Part shown: one piece after another, positions 34,619 to 44,894 of the stretch
Position numbering within the stretch: position 1 is the stretch's first letter
Layout of the letters: the number at the start of each line of letters is the position of its first letter
Assembly: GCA_021773645.1 (NCBI GenBank)
Contig: JAJFJU010000012.1
Span: 434,001 to 498,000, forward strand
Direction of reading: 5' to 3'
Source of the DNA: Gammaproteobacteria bacterium
GTDB lineage: Bacteria; Pseudomonadota; Gammaproteobacteria; HK1
DNA: 64,000 bases
Position numbers and translations under genes: made by a program
Notes under the pieces: generated by a model
The model's database searches: none
Seen by the model: the letters and a program-made list of their open reading frames with translations, nothing else
What the model was told of the DNA's origin: nothing

Positions 34619-35548
34619 GTGTCCAGTCTAGCTATCTCTATGGCGGCGGCTCGTGCCGAGCTACGCACCCCCGCTGATTTTGTGCGCTGGGGTACCAGCC
34701 GTTTTAATGAAGCCGGCCTGTGTTTTGGCCATGGCGCGGACAATGCCCTGGACGAGGCCCTCGCTCTAGTGCTTGGTACTCTGCACCTGGAACCTGGTTT
34801 ACCTGCAGAGCTTTGGCAAGCGGCGTTGACCGAGCCGGAGCGGGAGCAGGTGTTGGTAAATCTGGCGCGCCGCATTGAAGAACGCATCCCCGCTGCCTAT
34901 ATCACCCACACTGCCTGGTTTGCCGGTAGCGCCTATTATGTGGACGAGCGCGTGCTGGTGCCCCGTTCTCCCATTGCAGAGCTGGTGGAAGGTGGTTTTT
35001 CTCCTTGGATGGATGGGGTTGAGGTGGCGCATGTGCTCGATCTCTGTACCGGTTGTGGCTGTATCGCAGCGGCCTGTGCCCAGGTTTTTCCCGAGGCCGC
35101 TGTGGTGGGTGTAGATCTTTCTCTTGAGGCGCTGGCCGTAGCCCATCGCAATATTGAGGCCCTGGGCCTGGAAGAGCAGGTAGCTTTACTGGAGTCTGAT
35201 CTCTTTTCTCAAGTTGAAGGGGCCTTCGACCTGATTGTCAGTAATCCCCCCTACGTCAGTGAGGCCTCGGTAGCGGCCTTGCCCGATGAATACCACCACG
35301 AACCGGCCATGGGCCTCGCCTCGGGCGCGGACGGCCTGGACTGTACCCACCGTATTTTGCGCGAGGCGGGACGTTATTTGGCCCCTCACGGGGTGTTGGT
35401 AGTGGAGGTGGGAGAGAGTCGGCCGGCACTGACCGCCGCCTATCCCGAGCTGCCCTTCATGTGGCTCGATTTTGTCCGTGGCGGGGAGAATATCTTTCTG
35501 CTAACTGCCGCGGAACTGGTGGAACACGGTTTCTCTCCGGCTTCCTGA
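34619..35548 (+). CDS. prmB: ribosomal protein L3 glutamine N5-methyltransferase
   Basis: 309 residues from GTG 34619; ATG 34640 is the next choice. N-terminal helical domain (PADFVRWGTSRFNEAGLCFGHGADNALDEA) as in E. coli PrmB, then YYVDERVLVPRSPIAEL, the SAM-binding LDLCTGCGCIAAACAQVFPEA, and the active-site SNPPYVSEASVAALPDEYHHEP. The NPPY motif followed by a Tyr-His-rich stretch separates PrmB from PrmC (HemK). It methylates Gln150 of L3 in E. coli. Next on the plus strand are aroC and a transporter, with a minus-strand CDF gene between. Confidence 0.93.
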   Translation: MSSLAISMAAARAELRTPADFVRWGTSRFNEAGLCFGHGADNALDEALALVLGTLHLEPGLPAELWQAALTEPEREQVLVNLARRIEERIPAAYITHTAWFAGSAYYVDERVLVPRSPIAELVEGGFSPWMDGVEVAHVLDLCTGCGCIAAACAQVFPEAAVVGVDLSLEALAVAHRNIEALGLEEQVALLESDLFSQVEGAFDLIVSNPPYVSEASVAALPDEYHHEPAMGLASGADGLDCTHRILREAGRYLAPHGVLVVEVGESRPALTAAYPELPFMWLDFVRGGENIFLLTAAELVEHGFSPAS

Positions 35549-35614
35549 AATATCTCCGTCATCCCAGATGCAGTCTCGCATCAAGCGCGGGGCAAGCTTT
35601 GCGGATTATGGCGG

Positions 35615-36529
35615 TTAGTGTGTGTGTTCGTGTAGACAGTCTTTATCTAGGCAGTGGCCACGTTCGATCTGGACGGTGACGTGATTGACCTGGAACTCTG
35701 CTGCTAGCTGAGCCTTAATCCCCTGCATCACTGCGCACTCGTCGGCATTTTCCTCCACCCGGGCATGCAGGGTGACGATGCGTTGCTCTGGCGTCAGGGA
35801 CCAGGCATGCAGGTGATGAATATCCTTGATGCCCGGTACCGTTTCGCTCAATACCCGGCTCAGAGTTTCGGGGTCGAGGTCGCTAGGTGTTCCCTCCAAC
35901 AAGATATGCCCGGATTGCCGCACTACCACCCAGGCACTACGTAGAATCAGCAGGCCTACCAGCACTGAGAGCAGGGGGTCGATGGGAAACCAGCCGCTCC
36001 AGAGGATCACCACTGCCGCGACGATGGCCGCGATGGAACCCAGCAGATCCCCTAGCACATGCAGTGCGGCGGCGCGGATATTGATGTTTTTCTGCCCACC
36101 ACTATGCAACAGAGCAAAGGCTGCCAGGTTGACCAATAGGCCGATGACAGCCACTACCAGCATCATGCCACCGAGCACGGGTTGCGGTTCCAGTAGCCGG
36201 TCGACGGCCTCGACCGCTATCCAGCCCACCACCAGGAACAGGGCCCCGCCGTTGACGAAGGCGGCTAGTACCTGAAAGCGCTGATAGCCATAGGAGCGCT
36301 GCGCGTCTGCAGGTTTGTGAGCTGCCCGTATGGCCAGCCACGCGAGGCCGAGTGCCACGGTATCGGCGAGCATATGGCCGGCATCGGCCAGCAGTGCGAG
36401 GGAGCCGGAGAGGATTCCACCCACTATCTCTATTACCATGAAGCCGCCGGTCAGTAGCAGTGCCAACAGCACCCGCTTTTCATCAGCTCCTGCAAGATGG
36501 TGGCCGTGATGATGGGGATGGTCGCTCAT
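35615..36529 (-). CDS. cation diffusion facilitator (ZitB/CzcD-type zinc transporter)
   Basis: 304 residues. A His-rich N-terminus ([10 protein letters not shown]) precedes six TM helices. TM2 carries [22 protein letters not shown] with the HxxxD metal site, and TM5 a matching region around [15 protein letters not shown]. The C-terminal cytoplasmic ferredoxin-like domain includes [23 protein letters not shown] and ends with an HEHTH tail. These features fit proton-driven Zn2+ (or Cd/Co) efflux from the cytoplasm. Divergent from aroC over 84 bp. Confidence 0.9.
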   Translation of the reverse strand: MSDHPHHHGHHLAGADEKRVLLALLLTGGFMVIEIVGGILSGSLALLADAGHMLADTVALGLAWLAIRAAHKPADAQRSYGYQRFQVLAAFVNGGALFLVVGWIAVEAVDRLLEPQPVLGGMMLVVAVIGLLVNLAAFALLHSGGQKNINIRAAALHVLGDLLGSIAAIVAAVVILWSGWFPIDPLLSVLVGLLILRSAWVVVRQSGHILLEGTPSDLDPETLSRVLSETVPGIKDIHHLHAWSLTPEQRIVTLHARVEENADECAVMQGIKAQLAAEFQVNHVTVQIERGHCLDKDCLHEHTH

Positions 36530-36613
36530 GTAGCCTTTAGTTTAGCCCGCATTCAGGTATATACGCGGTTCGTGGTGGTGGGACCGCGCGATGCAAGCGG
36601 CTACACTACCCCC

Positions 36614-37711
36614 ATGTCTGGAAATACCATTGGAAAACTGTTCGCGGTGAGCTCGTTTGGCGAGAGTCATGGGCCTGCTATTGGTTGTGTGGTGGACGGT
36701 TGTCCGCCGGGGATGGCGCTGAGGGAGGCCGATCTTCAAGATGATCTGGATCGCCGTCGACCGGGGAAAAATCGCCACATGACCCAGCGACGTGAGCTTG
36801 ATCAGGTGCGCATCCTTTCCGGTGTGTTCGAGGGTTTGACCACTGGTGCGCCGATTGGCCTACTGATTGAAAACACCGACCAAAAGTCCAAGGATTACAG
36901 CAATATAAGTGAGCAATTCCGTCCGGGGCACGCGGATTACACCTACCAACAAAAATATGGCATCCGTGACTATCGCGGTGGTGGTCGTTCCTCAGCGCGC
37001 GAGACCGCAATGCGGGTGGCGGCGGGGGGAATTGCCAAGAAATACCTGCGCGAGTCCTGTGGCATCGAGATCCGTGCTTATCTCGCCCAGCTTGGGCCTC
37101 TAATCCCCGCCACGCTGGATTGGGAACAGGTGGAGCAGAATCCGTTTTTCTGTCCTGATGCCGCGCTGGTGCCAGAGTTGGAAGCCTATATGGATACCTT
37201 GCGCAAAGAGGGGAACTCCATCGGCGCGCGTATCAATGTGGTGGCCACCGGCGTACCGCCAGGCCTAGGTGAACCCGTCTTCGACCGCCTGGATGCGGAT
37301 CTTGCCCATGCGCTGATGAGCATCAACGCGGTTAAGGGGGTGGAGATCGGTGATGGCTTTGAGTCGGTGACTCAGAAGGGCACGGAACATCGTGATGAAA
37401 TTACTTCGGAGGGTTTTCTCAGCAATCATGCCGGTGGCACCCTCGGCGGCATTTCCTCGGGTCAGGATGTGGTGGCTAGTATTGCCATGAAACCCACTTC
37501 CAGCCTGCGGCTGCCGGCCCGTAGCGTTAATCGTCAGGGCGAGCCGGTGGAGGTGGTGACCCACGGTCGTCACGACCCTTGTGTGGGCATACGCGCGACA
37601 CCGATTGCCGAGGCCATGATGGCCATCGTGTTACTCGATCATCTGCTGCGCCATCGCGCCCAGAACGCCGAGGTGAAATCGGAAACCCCTCGTATTCCCG
37701 CTCATCCCTGA
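36614..37711 (+). CDS. aroC: chorismate synthase
   Basis: 365 residues from the ATG at 36614; in-frame codons upstream from 36497 overlap the CDF gene and encode nothing conserved. The three family signatures are visible: [18 protein letters not shown] (about 16-33), the central [18 protein letters not shown] near 125-142, and [19 protein letters not shown] near the end. It converts EPSP to chorismate with reduced FMN. The MFS transporter gene starts 24 bp downstream and probably shares the message. Confidence 0.97.
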   Translation: MSGNTIGKLFAVSSFGESHGPAIGCVVDGCPPGMALREADLQDDLDRRRPGKNRHMTQRRELDQVRILSGVFEGLTTGAPIGLLIENTDQKSKDYSNISEQFRPGHADYTYQQKYGIRDYRGGGRSSARETAMRVAAGGIAKKYLRESCGIEIRAYLAQLGPLIPATLDWEQVEQNPFFCPDAALVPELEAYMDTLRKEGNSIGARINVVATGVPPGLGEPVFDRLDADLAHALMSINAVKGVEIGDGFESVTQKGTEHRDEITSEGFLSNHAGGTLGGISSGQDVVASIAMKPTSSLRLPARSVNRQGEPVEVVTHGRHDPCVGIRATPIAEAMMAIVLLDHLLRHRAQNAEVKSETPRIPAHP

Positions 37712-37735
37712 TTGCCTTTGCGGGCTGCATAGGAA

Positions 37736-38917
37736 ATGGTCGCTCCCGGCGTGCCCTACTGGCGGTTATCCGCCTTTTATCTGTTTTATTTCGCCACCCT
37801 CGGCGCTCTCATTCCCTATTGGGGGCTGTATCTCTCCTCGCTGAATTTCGGGCCACGCGCCATCGGTACATTGATGGCAATTCTGATGTTGACCAAGATC
37901 ATCGCACCCAACATCTGGGGCTGGATTGCGGACAAGCGTGGCAATCGTCTAGCCATTATTCGTCTCGCGGCCTTTTTGTCCATATGTGCCTTTGCCGGGA
38001 TATTTTTTACTGACTCCTTCTGGGGACTGGCCCTGGTGTTGGCGACCTTCGGTTTTTTCTGGAACGCCGCTTTGCCGCAGTTCGAGGTGATTACCCTCAA
38101 TTGCCTCGGTGAACATAGCCATCGTTATACCTGGGTGCGACTCTGGGGTTCGGTGGGTTTCATTCTGGCAGTGGTGGCCTTGGGTTATCTGCTGGAGCAT
38201 TACGGTGTGGCCTTGCTGCCATCCATAGTGTTGCTGCTCGCTGTGGGCATCTGGTTTGCCAGCCTGATAGCACCAAAAGTCGGCGAGGTGGAGCTGCCAC
38301 TACAAAAGGAACCGCTGCTGCGGGTATTGAAACAGCCTACGGTCATAGCGTTTTTTGTCGCCTGTGCTCTGATGCAGGCTAGCCACGGGCCCTATTACGC
38401 CTTCTATTCCATCTATCTCGATGATTTTGGTTATAGCCGGGGGCTCATCGGCCAGCTTTGGGCCTTGGGAGTGGTGAGCGAAGTCGTACTTTTTTTGGTC
38501 ATGCACCGCTTGTTTCAGCATTATCCTTTGCGCCGACTGTTTCTCTTGTGTTTCGGGCTCACTGCTGTGCGCTGGGTGTTGGTGGCTTTTTTCGTGGATC
38601 AATTGCCGGTGCTCATCGCAGCCCAGTTGCTGCATGCTGCCAGCTTCGGGATTTATCACGCAGTGGCTATCCAGTTGGTGCATCGCTTTTTCACCGGTCG
38701 TTTGCAGGGGCGCGGACAGGCGCTATACAGCAGCTTGAGTTTCGGGGCCGGGGGGGCGGCTGGAAGTCTGGCCGGTGGTTATCTTTGGGATGGCCTCGGG
38801 GGGCAGAGCACCTATCTGGTTTCGGCCTTGCTTAGTGGTGTGGCACTGCTGATTTGCTGGCGTTGGCTGCGTCCCGGCGAAGTCCCAGTGGCAGGTGAGC
38901 TGAGATCTGGCTGTTAA
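37736..38917 (+). CDS. MFS transporter (MFS_1-like, HcaT/PPP-type)
   Basis: 393 residues with about twelve hydrophobic segments. The start RLSAFYLFYFATLGALIPYWGLYL and the motif IAPNIWGWIADKRGNRLAIIR (loop 2-3) match the MFS_1-like subgroup that includes HcaT; AALPQFEVITLNCLG and HRYTWVRLWGSVGFI are also typical of it. Substrate unknown; the subgroup includes nucleoside and aromatic-acid carriers. Follows aroC closely. Confidence 0.87.
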   Translation: MVAPGVPYWRLSAFYLFYFATLGALIPYWGLYLSSLNFGPRAIGTLMAILMLTKIIAPNIWGWIADKRGNRLAIIRLAAFLSICAFAGIFFTDSFWGLALVLATFGFFWNAALPQFEVITLNCLGEHSHRYTWVRLWGSVGFILAVVALGYLLEHYGVALLPSIVLLLAVGIWFASLIAPKVGEVELPLQKEPLLRVLKQPTVIAFFVACALMQASHGPYYAFYSIYLDDFGYSRGLIGQLWALGVVSEVVLFLVMHRLFQHYPLRRLFLLCFGLTAVRWVLVAFFVDQLPVLIAAQLLHAASFGIYHAVAIQLVHRFFTGRLQGRGQALYSSLSFGAGGAAGSLAGGYLWDGLGGQSTYLVSALLSGVALLICWRWLRPGEVPVAGELRSGC

Positions 38918-38999
38918 TGTGCAATGTTCGACACTTTAATGGCCAGATCGATGCCATTGTGGCTGGAATAAGCGGTTTGGTTTTCCTATCCTTTCAGCT

Positions 39000-39281
39000 A
39001 TGAAAACCTTGTCTACAGTTCTGTTGTTATTTGCCCTTGGCGGTTTACTCCCAGTCACCGCCGAAGTGCTTACCATGCCGCTCGCAGCCGCCGATGCACT
39101 ACAGGGGGCACCCACCCGTGGCACCAGTATGGAGGCGGTACGATCTCAATTGGGAGAGCCCACCGAGATTGTTCCTGCCGTAGGTGAACCTCCCATCAGC
39201 CGCTGGCATTACCCGCAATATACGGTCTATTTCGAAGGCCAACGCGTCCTCCACGCGGCAAAAAGAAGGCAGGAGAAGTGA
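39000..39281 (+). CDS. small exported protein of unknown function
   Basis: 93 residues with a clear signal peptide (VLLLFALGGLLPVTAEV, about 7-23). The mature part has a SmpA/BamE-like feel: GTSMEAVRSQLGEPTEIVPAVGEPPISRWHYPQYTVYF, with a helix, the LGEP turn and a strand ending in VYFEGQRVLHA, a layout common in short periplasmic proteins. No conserved catalytic residues. Ends 30 bp before a strong terminator and is probably its own unit. Confidence 0.75.
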   Translation: MKTLSTVLLLFALGGLLPVTAEVLTMPLAAADALQGAPTRGTSMEAVRSQLGEPTEIVPAVGEPPISRWHYPQYTVYFEGQRVLHAAKRRQEK

Positions 39282-39311
39282 GCTTCATCGTCGCTTTATA
39301 AGGTTAACCAG

Positions 39312-39334
39312 GGCTGGGTCTTCCGGCCTTTTTT
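39312..39334 (+). terminator. rho-independent terminator after the small exported protein
   Basis: Stem GGCTGG (39312-39317) and CCGGCC (39323-39328) with one G-U pair, a five-base loop, and six T residues (39329-39334). Confidence 0.75.
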
Positions 39335-39426
39335 CATTTTGAAGCATTTGCACACCGCTCCCGGTTTGGTCGTTGGGCTACAATAGGCCCTTTTCAGTTA
39401 CGGCCGCACGGGCGGTGGAGAGAATC

Positions 39427-40833
39427 ATGGCGGGACAGACCCTTTACGACAAACTTTGGAATGACCATGCGGTCTGTCATAACGAGGACGGCAGCACCCT
39501 CCTTTATATTGATCGCCATTTGATCCACGAGGTGACTTCGCCTCAGGCCTTCGAGGGACTGCGTTTGGCGGATCGCAATTTGTGGCGTCGTGAGGCCAAT
39601 TTTGCTGTGGCCGATCACAATGTGCCGACTCAGGATCTGGCGCAGGGTATTAGCGATCCGGTGGCCCGTTTGCAGGTGGATACGCTGGTGGACAATTGCG
39701 GGCGCTTTGATATTCCGCTTTATGGCATGGGTGACCCGCGTCAGGGCATCGTGCATATCGTTGGCCCGGAGCAGGGTATTACCTTGCCGGGCAGTACGCT
39801 GGTGTGCGGAGATTCCCATACATCCACCCACGGTGCCTTGGCATCACTGGCGATTGGGATTGGTACCTCGGAAGTCGAACACGTCCTCGCCACTCAGTGT
39901 CTGGTGGCAAAGAAATCGAAGAATATGCGGGTAGAGGTAAGCGGTTCGGTGCCTGAAGGGGTCGGGGCGAAGGATATTGCGTTGGCGATCATCGGCGAGA
40001 TGGGTACCGCCGGCGGTACCGGTTTTGCCATTGAATACACCGGCCAGGCGATCCGTGATTTGAGCCTGGAAGGGCGTATGACACTATGTAATATGACCAT
40101 CGAGGCGGGTGCTCGCACTGGCCTGGTGGCGGTGGACGAGAAGACCGTTGATTACGTGAAGGGTCGTCCCCAAGCACCGAACGCTGAGAATTGGGCGTTG
40201 GCTACGGCGGCATGGAACGAGCTCAAAAGTGATGCTGATGCGGTTTTTGATCACGAGTTACGCATCGACGGCAGTCAGATTGAACCCCAGGTGACCTGGG
40301 GGACCTCTCCGGAAATGGTATTGCCGGTGTCTGCCTGTTTGCCCGATCCGGCTGCTGAGGCCGATGCGACTCGCCGTACCGGGATAGAGCGGGCTTTGGA
40401 ATACATGGGGCTCGCCGCGGGGATGGCCATTACCGATATTGAAATCGATACTGTATTTATCGGTTCCTGTACCAATGCGCGTATCGAGGATCTGCGTGCC
40501 GCCGCCCGCGTGGTCGAGGGACGGCAGGTGGCGGAGCGAGTTAAACCTGCCTTGGTGGTGCCAGGCTCCGGTGGGGTCAAGCAGCAGGCCGAAGCCGAGG
40601 GGCTGGATCAAATCTTTATCGCTGCGGGTTTTGAGTGGCGGGAGCCTGGCTGCTCTATGTGTCTGGCAATGAATGCCGATCGCCTGGGTGCTGGCAAGCA
40701 CTGTGCCTCTACCTCAAATCGAAACTTTGAGGGGCGTCAGGGGCCGGGTGGCCGTACCCATTTGGTGAGTCCGGCAATGGCCGCCGCGGCTGCTATTGCG
40801 GGTCATTTTGTCGATGTGCGTCAGTGGACCTAG
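39427..40833 (+). CDS. leuC: 3-isopropylmalate dehydratase large subunit
   Basis: 468 residues from the ATG at 39427, the usual LeuC length. Aconitase-type motifs: [34 protein letters not shown], and the 4Fe-4S cysteines in [11 protein letters not shown] and [14 protein letters not shown]. Needs the LeuD small subunit to isomerise 2- to 3-isopropylmalate in leucine synthesis. leuD does not follow; instead a MITE-like element starts at the stop codon (its first bases TAG are the stop) and the next gene is on the other strand. Either leuD is elsewhere in this genome or the leuCD(B) operon was split here. Confidence 0.95.
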   Translation: MAGQTLYDKLWNDHAVCHNEDGSTLLYIDRHLIHEVTSPQAFEGLRLADRNLWRREANFAVADHNVPTQDLAQGISDPVARLQVDTLVDNCGRFDIPLYGMGDPRQGIVHIVGPEQGITLPGSTLVCGDSHTSTHGALASLAIGIGTSEVEHVLATQCLVAKKSKNMRVEVSGSVPEGVGAKDIALAIIGEMGTAGGTGFAIEYTGQAIRDLSLEGRMTLCNMTIEAGARTGLVAVDEKTVDYVKGRPQAPNAENWALATAAWNELKSDADAVFDHELRIDGSQIEPQVTWGTSPEMVLPVSACLPDPAAEADATRRTGIERALEYMGLAAGMAITDIEIDTVFIGSCTNARIEDLRAAARVVEGRQVAERVKPALVVPGSGGVKQQAEAEGLDQIFIAAGFEWREPGCSMCLAMNADRLGAGKHCASTSNRNFEGRQGPGGRTHLVSPAMAAAAAIAGHFVDVRQWT

Positions 40834-40995
40834 GAGCCTGTCGGATTTAGGCGTCCGTAGCGAGGGGAAGTCATTTTGAGACAGATTTTTCGGTCATTTG
40901 AGGATAATAGTCGTTCTATTAGACGAAAAGGACCGGAAAATAGGGCCAAAATGGCTTTTCCGCAGTAGGGCAGTCCTAAACCCGACAGACTCCTA
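40831..40995 (+). repeat. MITE-like repeat family B (165 bp)
   Basis: Ends are inverted repeats TAGGAGCCTGTCGG and CCGACAGACTCCTA (one mismatch), followed inward by ATTTAGG and CCTAAACC. The interior has an inverted segment around a centre near 40920: TTTTCGGTCATTTGAGG and GGACCGGAAAATAGG. No ORF. It lies between the convergent leuC and channel genes and its first three bases form the leuC stop. Confidence 0.8.
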
Positions 40996-41003
40996 GCCGC
41001 TCG

Positions 41004-41975
41004 CTAAGACTTCGAATGCAGGTCCTCACCACAGTGAGGGCATCGGGGCGGGAGATGTTTGTCGCTGCGCGCGACATTGTCGAGCAGATGGAGCGCCTCC
41101 TGTTCACTGAGGCCCAGTTCCTTGCGGAGCTTATTGAGTAAATGGCGTTCATCGGCGTCAATCACACCGTCTTTCAGAGCATGAGTGACTTGTCGGCTAA
41201 AGTGCTCGCGGCGGCGTTGGATTTGCTCGGAAAAACCCGAGGCTAGCAGGCCCGCTGGCAAGGCGACCATACCGATACCAGCAATCATCACGCAGCCGCC
41301 AAAGAGTTTGCCCAGCGTAGTGATGGGGGTGATATCGCCATAGCCTACGGTAGTCAGGGTGGCGATGGACCACCACATGGCGGCGGGAATGCTACTGAAG
41401 GCCTCCGGTTGTGCCGCTTGCTCGGCCAAATAAATTCCGCTGGAGGCAAAGATGATGACGACTACTAGGATGGACAGGGCGATACCGAAGGCCTTGGCCT
41501 CGGCTGCAAAGACTGCGCCCACCAGGGACAGGGCGGGTGAGTAGCGGGCCAGCTTGAACAGGCGTAGCAGGCGCAGGGCACGCAGGAAGCGAAGATCAAT
41601 GCCAAAGAACATGGACAGGTAATAGGGCAGAAAGGCGGCAAGATCGAGCAGTGCCAGCGGCGAGGCCATATAACGCAGACGGGCGATGAGTGGTGAGTTG
41701 CTCCGTAGCCGCTGTACTTCCACAGCGGTCCACAGCCGCAGGCCATACTCAACACTAAAGATGGCCACCGAAATAGTTTCAAACCAGTTGAAGAAAGCGC
41801 CGTAGCTTAGTGCCATGGAGGCAACTGATTCGAGGATAACGGCCAGTACATTGCTGGCCACCAAAGCGACCAGTGCAATGTCGGCGATGCGGCTAAGGAG
41901 ATCTCCAGGCCGGGCGGGCTCCAGGACCTGATGGATTCGCAGTCGCGCTGATGGGGTGTCAGTTTTCTCGGTCAT
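41004..41975 (-). CDS. voltage-gated K+ channel-type ion channel
   Basis: 323 residues. Six-TM Kv layout: S1-S3 in the first ~125 residues, S4 with regularly spaced Arg/Lys (RFLRALRLLRLFKLARYS), S5, pore helix and selectivity filter TTVGYGDITP, then S6 (LFGGCVMIAGIGMVALPAGLLASGF). The Gly hinge and TVGYGD indicate K+ selectivity. The C-terminal cytoplasmic part is helical (EQIQRRREHFSRQVTHALKDG) and ends in a CPHCGEDLH motif that could bind metal. Bacterial members of this group lack a cNMP-binding domain, as here. It lies just downstream of cyaA on the same strand with a 32 bp gap and may be co-transcribed. Confidence 0.9.
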   Translation of the reverse strand: MTEKTDTPSARLRIHQVLEPARPGDLLSRIADIALVALVASNVLAVILESVASMALSYGAFFNWFETISVAIFSVEYGLRLWTAVEVQRLRSNSPLIARLRYMASPLALLDLAAFLPYYLSMFFGIDLRFLRALRLLRLFKLARYSPALSLVGAVFAAEAKAFGIALSILVVVIIFASSGIYLAEQAAQPEAFSSIPAAMWWSIATLTTVGYGDITPITTLGKLFGGCVMIAGIGMVALPAGLLASGFSEQIQRRREHFSRQVTHALKDGVIDADERHLLNKLRKELGLSEQEALHLLDNVARSDKHLPPRCPHCGEDLHSKS

Positions 41976-42007
41976 GGCGCAATCCGTATTTGTCAGTCCG
42001 GGGTTCC

Positions 42008-44830
42008 TCAGTTTTCCTCAAAGTTCGCCAAGGTATCGTTCAGATGCTGTTCGATGCGACGTTTATAACGCAGATAATGGATGGTTTGTAATCCTCCGAC
42101 CGCACTATCCTCAAGACGCAAGGCCGAGAGGTCGATATCGGTGATATAAACCGGATATTTTTCGCGGTTATGGCGATGTTCCAGCACATAGGCGGCTACT
42201 TGTTGAAACACGTCTTGGCCGTATTCCAAGGTGGAAAATTCCTTGCCGTTGCAATAGAGGGTGAATTCGGTTTTAGTGCCCACTATCTGGGCAATGACTT
42301 GAATATGCAGTAGCGATGGCCTGTCAGCGTCTTCCGCTACTGGACGCGTTTTGACGCTATAGCGGTGGGCGGCACCTTTTTTGTGGAGCAGGTAATAAGC
42401 AGTGCGCAGCGGAGCCTTGGCCCCATTCCTACGCTGGTCGATGGCTTTGAAGAAACGCTGGAAATGCTGTTGTAATGCGGCCTCGGTAAAAAACTTAACC
42501 CGATCCTGAAACAGTGTGCCAAATTCATCCAGAATGTAGAGGTGAGCGGTTTTAGCGTGGTGTAGATAAAAGCACTGCACGATATCCTTCTTATTCGTCT
42601 TGAATATTTCTGCCAGCGGTCCCGGTCCGGATGAATGGGAGTCGAAGGTTGTGCTAGTAAATTTCTCGTTGGCGTTTTGTAAGGTAGTGCGTAATTTTGC
42701 AGCAGAGCCGGAAAATTCATGCTTGATGCTTCCCGCCGTTGCCAGGAAGCTGTGATAGCTTCCGTGGGCACGAAGCACGTAGCGACGCCGTGCTTTCCTG
42801 GTGGGTTTTTGGTACCAGCGCGTGAGAGAGTCCAATAGCTCTCGCAAACGGTGTGTGATGGATTCCGCGTATCCCGGGGTATAACAGAGGCAGGTGATAT
42901 GGGTTTCGGTCGGCTTGCTCGCTATGCCCAAGCTAAGTAGATATTTGCACAGACAGGCTATGAGGCCATCCAATCCATTGAAGCGGAAGTTCATCAGCTC
43001 CCCCCAGCTGTTCAGGTGGAGGTAATCCACGGTCTGCACCAGATTTTCCTCCCGGTTGCTGTAGTTTAGGGCGTCTACCTGATTGCTAGTGAGGCTCATG
43101 CCTTGCCGGGTGTAATGCTCCATGGGATCAATGCCGAGATTAATGACCAGTGCGCCATTGAGTAGCCGAGGCGCTTGTTCCAGGTCTTCTACCGAGGCAT
43201 GACCTGCCCTTGAACTTGGAAAGTGACGCCGGAGATCGCCACAGAGTTGCTCGATATCTCTGCTCGATGGGTGATTATCGTTAGCCTCCAGGTTTAGCCG
43301 CGTACGTGGATTTAACAGGCCATTGAATTGGCACCATGCGACCAACTCCAGCAGCGAGTGACTGCGTTTAAGCGAGGCTCCAAGAGTATCTCCATCGGCG
43401 GCGGACAGGCCACGATACAAGCTCCAGCTCAGATCATTTTGGCTGGAACTATCACACTGGAGCAGTAGATGGGCCTCCGTGAGATCCTGTGATATACCCT
43501 GGTTGATAATATCAATCTTGCCTGCCTTGGGTTCAAAAACGGCAAATAATTTACGCCCCAGTATGGTCATATCGTGATCACTGACCATGCTCTTATCATC
43601 CGTTTTATCGGCAACCCGGCTGAGCACTTTGTAACTGTGGGTAAGGGCGCGGATCAAGTGCTGGCGTTCATCTAGAACCTGCGCAATTTTCCAGTGTTCG
43701 CGGCTGTCTAGGAGATGGAATTGGGCCTTATCCCAGCCCCAGCGTTTTGTCAGGCGTTGTAATAATTTATGCCGCCAATTATTTTCTCCGGCTTTCACAC
43801 GACGGCTGAGAGGGATTTCCACTTTGAAGTAGAAGGAACGTTGGGCAAGTTTGAGCCGTTCTGGATCTTCATTCGCCTGCAGATGTTCTTCGATGAGCCC
43901 TAGCATGAGTACATAGGGATCCAGCTCATCGAGTTTTTTTACGCCGTCATAGATTGCTTTTTTAAAACGAACGCTGAGCAGATCAAGATTAGGAAAACCC
44001 TTGGCGTAGGATTCCAACACAAGAATCTTTAGGAGAGATTTATGTGGAGAGGCAATGGCCTTGTAGAGTTGCCAGAGGGCTGCGCCCAGAAATTCCCCGG
44101 GGGTAATATTACTAACGGGACCAAAGTCCAGGCACTCATGATCTTTAATGAAGCGTTTGTGGTGCAAAAGTTCAACATAACGCTCGTAGTCTTGTTCTTG
44201 TTCCGGGGGAACCAGCCACCAGATAGGATAGCGTCCGGAGAGCAACAGGCCGGTACGGTAGAATTCATCTAGCAAAAGTTTTTTTTGGGCAGTGCCACTA
44301 CTTTCACTAGACAAGGCGCTGATCCCACCGCCGCGAAATTCCTCATCCACCATGAGGAAGAAATGGATCTCTAGATCCACTTCTTCCGCCCATCGACTGA
44401 TTAGTTCACCTTTTTTCTCTAATTCCTTTTTCGCGGTAGTGCTCAATCCGGGTTGATGACAGATCCAGATATCCAGATCGCTGCCTTGGGTGTAGGCGAT
44501 GGTGCCGCTACTGCCCATGAGATAAATACTGTAAATCATTCGTTGGCGAACGGGGTGACGACGGAAATCAAAACTCTTTGCTAATTTGCGCGCCAGCTTC
44601 AGAGTTTTTCTATCGGGTGTGTAGTCCGAGATCCCGGCCGGCGTATCATTGCTGACATAACCGGGGAACAACGGATGATTGCTATGGAAAAGCAGTGGCA
44701 GGAGGGAAACGTATTCCTGCTGCGTGGGGTTTAGTAAACTAAGGGTGCGCGCCAGCCGCTCTCGGTTACAGAGCAGAAAATGCCGTTTAATCTCGCGTAT
44801 CTTGGTTCGGTCCGGTCCAGAATGAGTCAT
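42008..44830 (-). CDS. cyaA: class I adenylate cyclase
   Basis: 940 residues from the ATG at 44830; a GTG at 44875 would add 15 residues. The catalytic N-terminal half shows the class I hallmark GSSGTIAYTQGSDLDIWICHQ (about residues 107-127) with the metal-binding Asp pair, FLMVDEEFRGG, and LVLESYAKGFPNL. The C-terminal half is the regulatory domain that in enterobacteria answers to the sugar phosphotransferase system; no PTS gene lies nearby. It makes cAMP. Its downstream gene is the Kv-type channel and upstream is a repeat-rich 458 bp gap. Confidence 0.95.
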   Translation of the reverse strand: MTHSGPDRTKIREIKRHFLLCNRERLARTLSLLNPTQQEYVSLLPLLFHSNHPLFPGYVSNDTPAGISDYTPDRKTLKLARKLAKSFDFRRHPVRQRMIYSIYLMGSSGTIAYTQGSDLDIWICHQPGLSTTAKKELEKKGELISRWAEEVDLEIHFFLMVDEEFRGGGISALSSESSGTAQKKLLLDEFYRTGLLLSGRYPIWWLVPPEQEQDYERYVELLHHKRFIKDHECLDFGPVSNITPGEFLGAALWQLYKAIASPHKSLLKILVLESYAKGFPNLDLLSVRFKKAIYDGVKKLDELDPYVLMLGLIEEHLQANEDPERLKLAQRSFYFKVEIPLSRRVKAGENNWRHKLLQRLTKRWGWDKAQFHLLDSREHWKIAQVLDERQHLIRALTHSYKVLSRVADKTDDKSMVSDHDMTILGRKLFAVFEPKAGKIDIINQGISQDLTEAHLLLQCDSSSQNDLSWSLYRGLSAADGDTLGASLKRSHSLLELVAWCQFNGLLNPRTRLNLEANDNHPSSRDIEQLCGDLRRHFPSSRAGHASVEDLEQAPRLLNGALVINLGIDPMEHYTRQGMSLTSNQVDALNYSNREENLVQTVDYLHLNSWGELMNFRFNGLDGLIACLCKYLLSLGIASKPTETHITCLCYTPGYAESITHRLRELLDSLTRWYQKPTRKARRRYVLRAHGSYHSFLATAGSIKHEFSGSAAKLRTTLQNANEKFTSTTFDSHSSGPGPLAEIFKTNKKDIVQCFYLHHAKTAHLYILDEFGTLFQDRVKFFTEAALQQHFQRFFKAIDQRRNGAKAPLRTAYYLLHKKGAAHRYSVKTRPVAEDADRPSLLHIQVIAQIVGTKTEFTLYCNGKEFSTLEYGQDVFQQVAAYVLEHRHNREKYPVYITDIDLSALRLEDSAVGGLQTIHYLRYKRRIEQHLNDTLANFEEN

Positions 44831-44894
44831 CGCGTTAGAGGTAGATGGAGTGGCCGTGGCCCGTGGTTTTATCACCGATTGGTTCCTGGTGGCG

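Noticed and set aside
39335-39426. Leucine attenuator before leuC
   Set aside because: No leader peptide with a run of Leu codons is seen in the 92 bp before the start.
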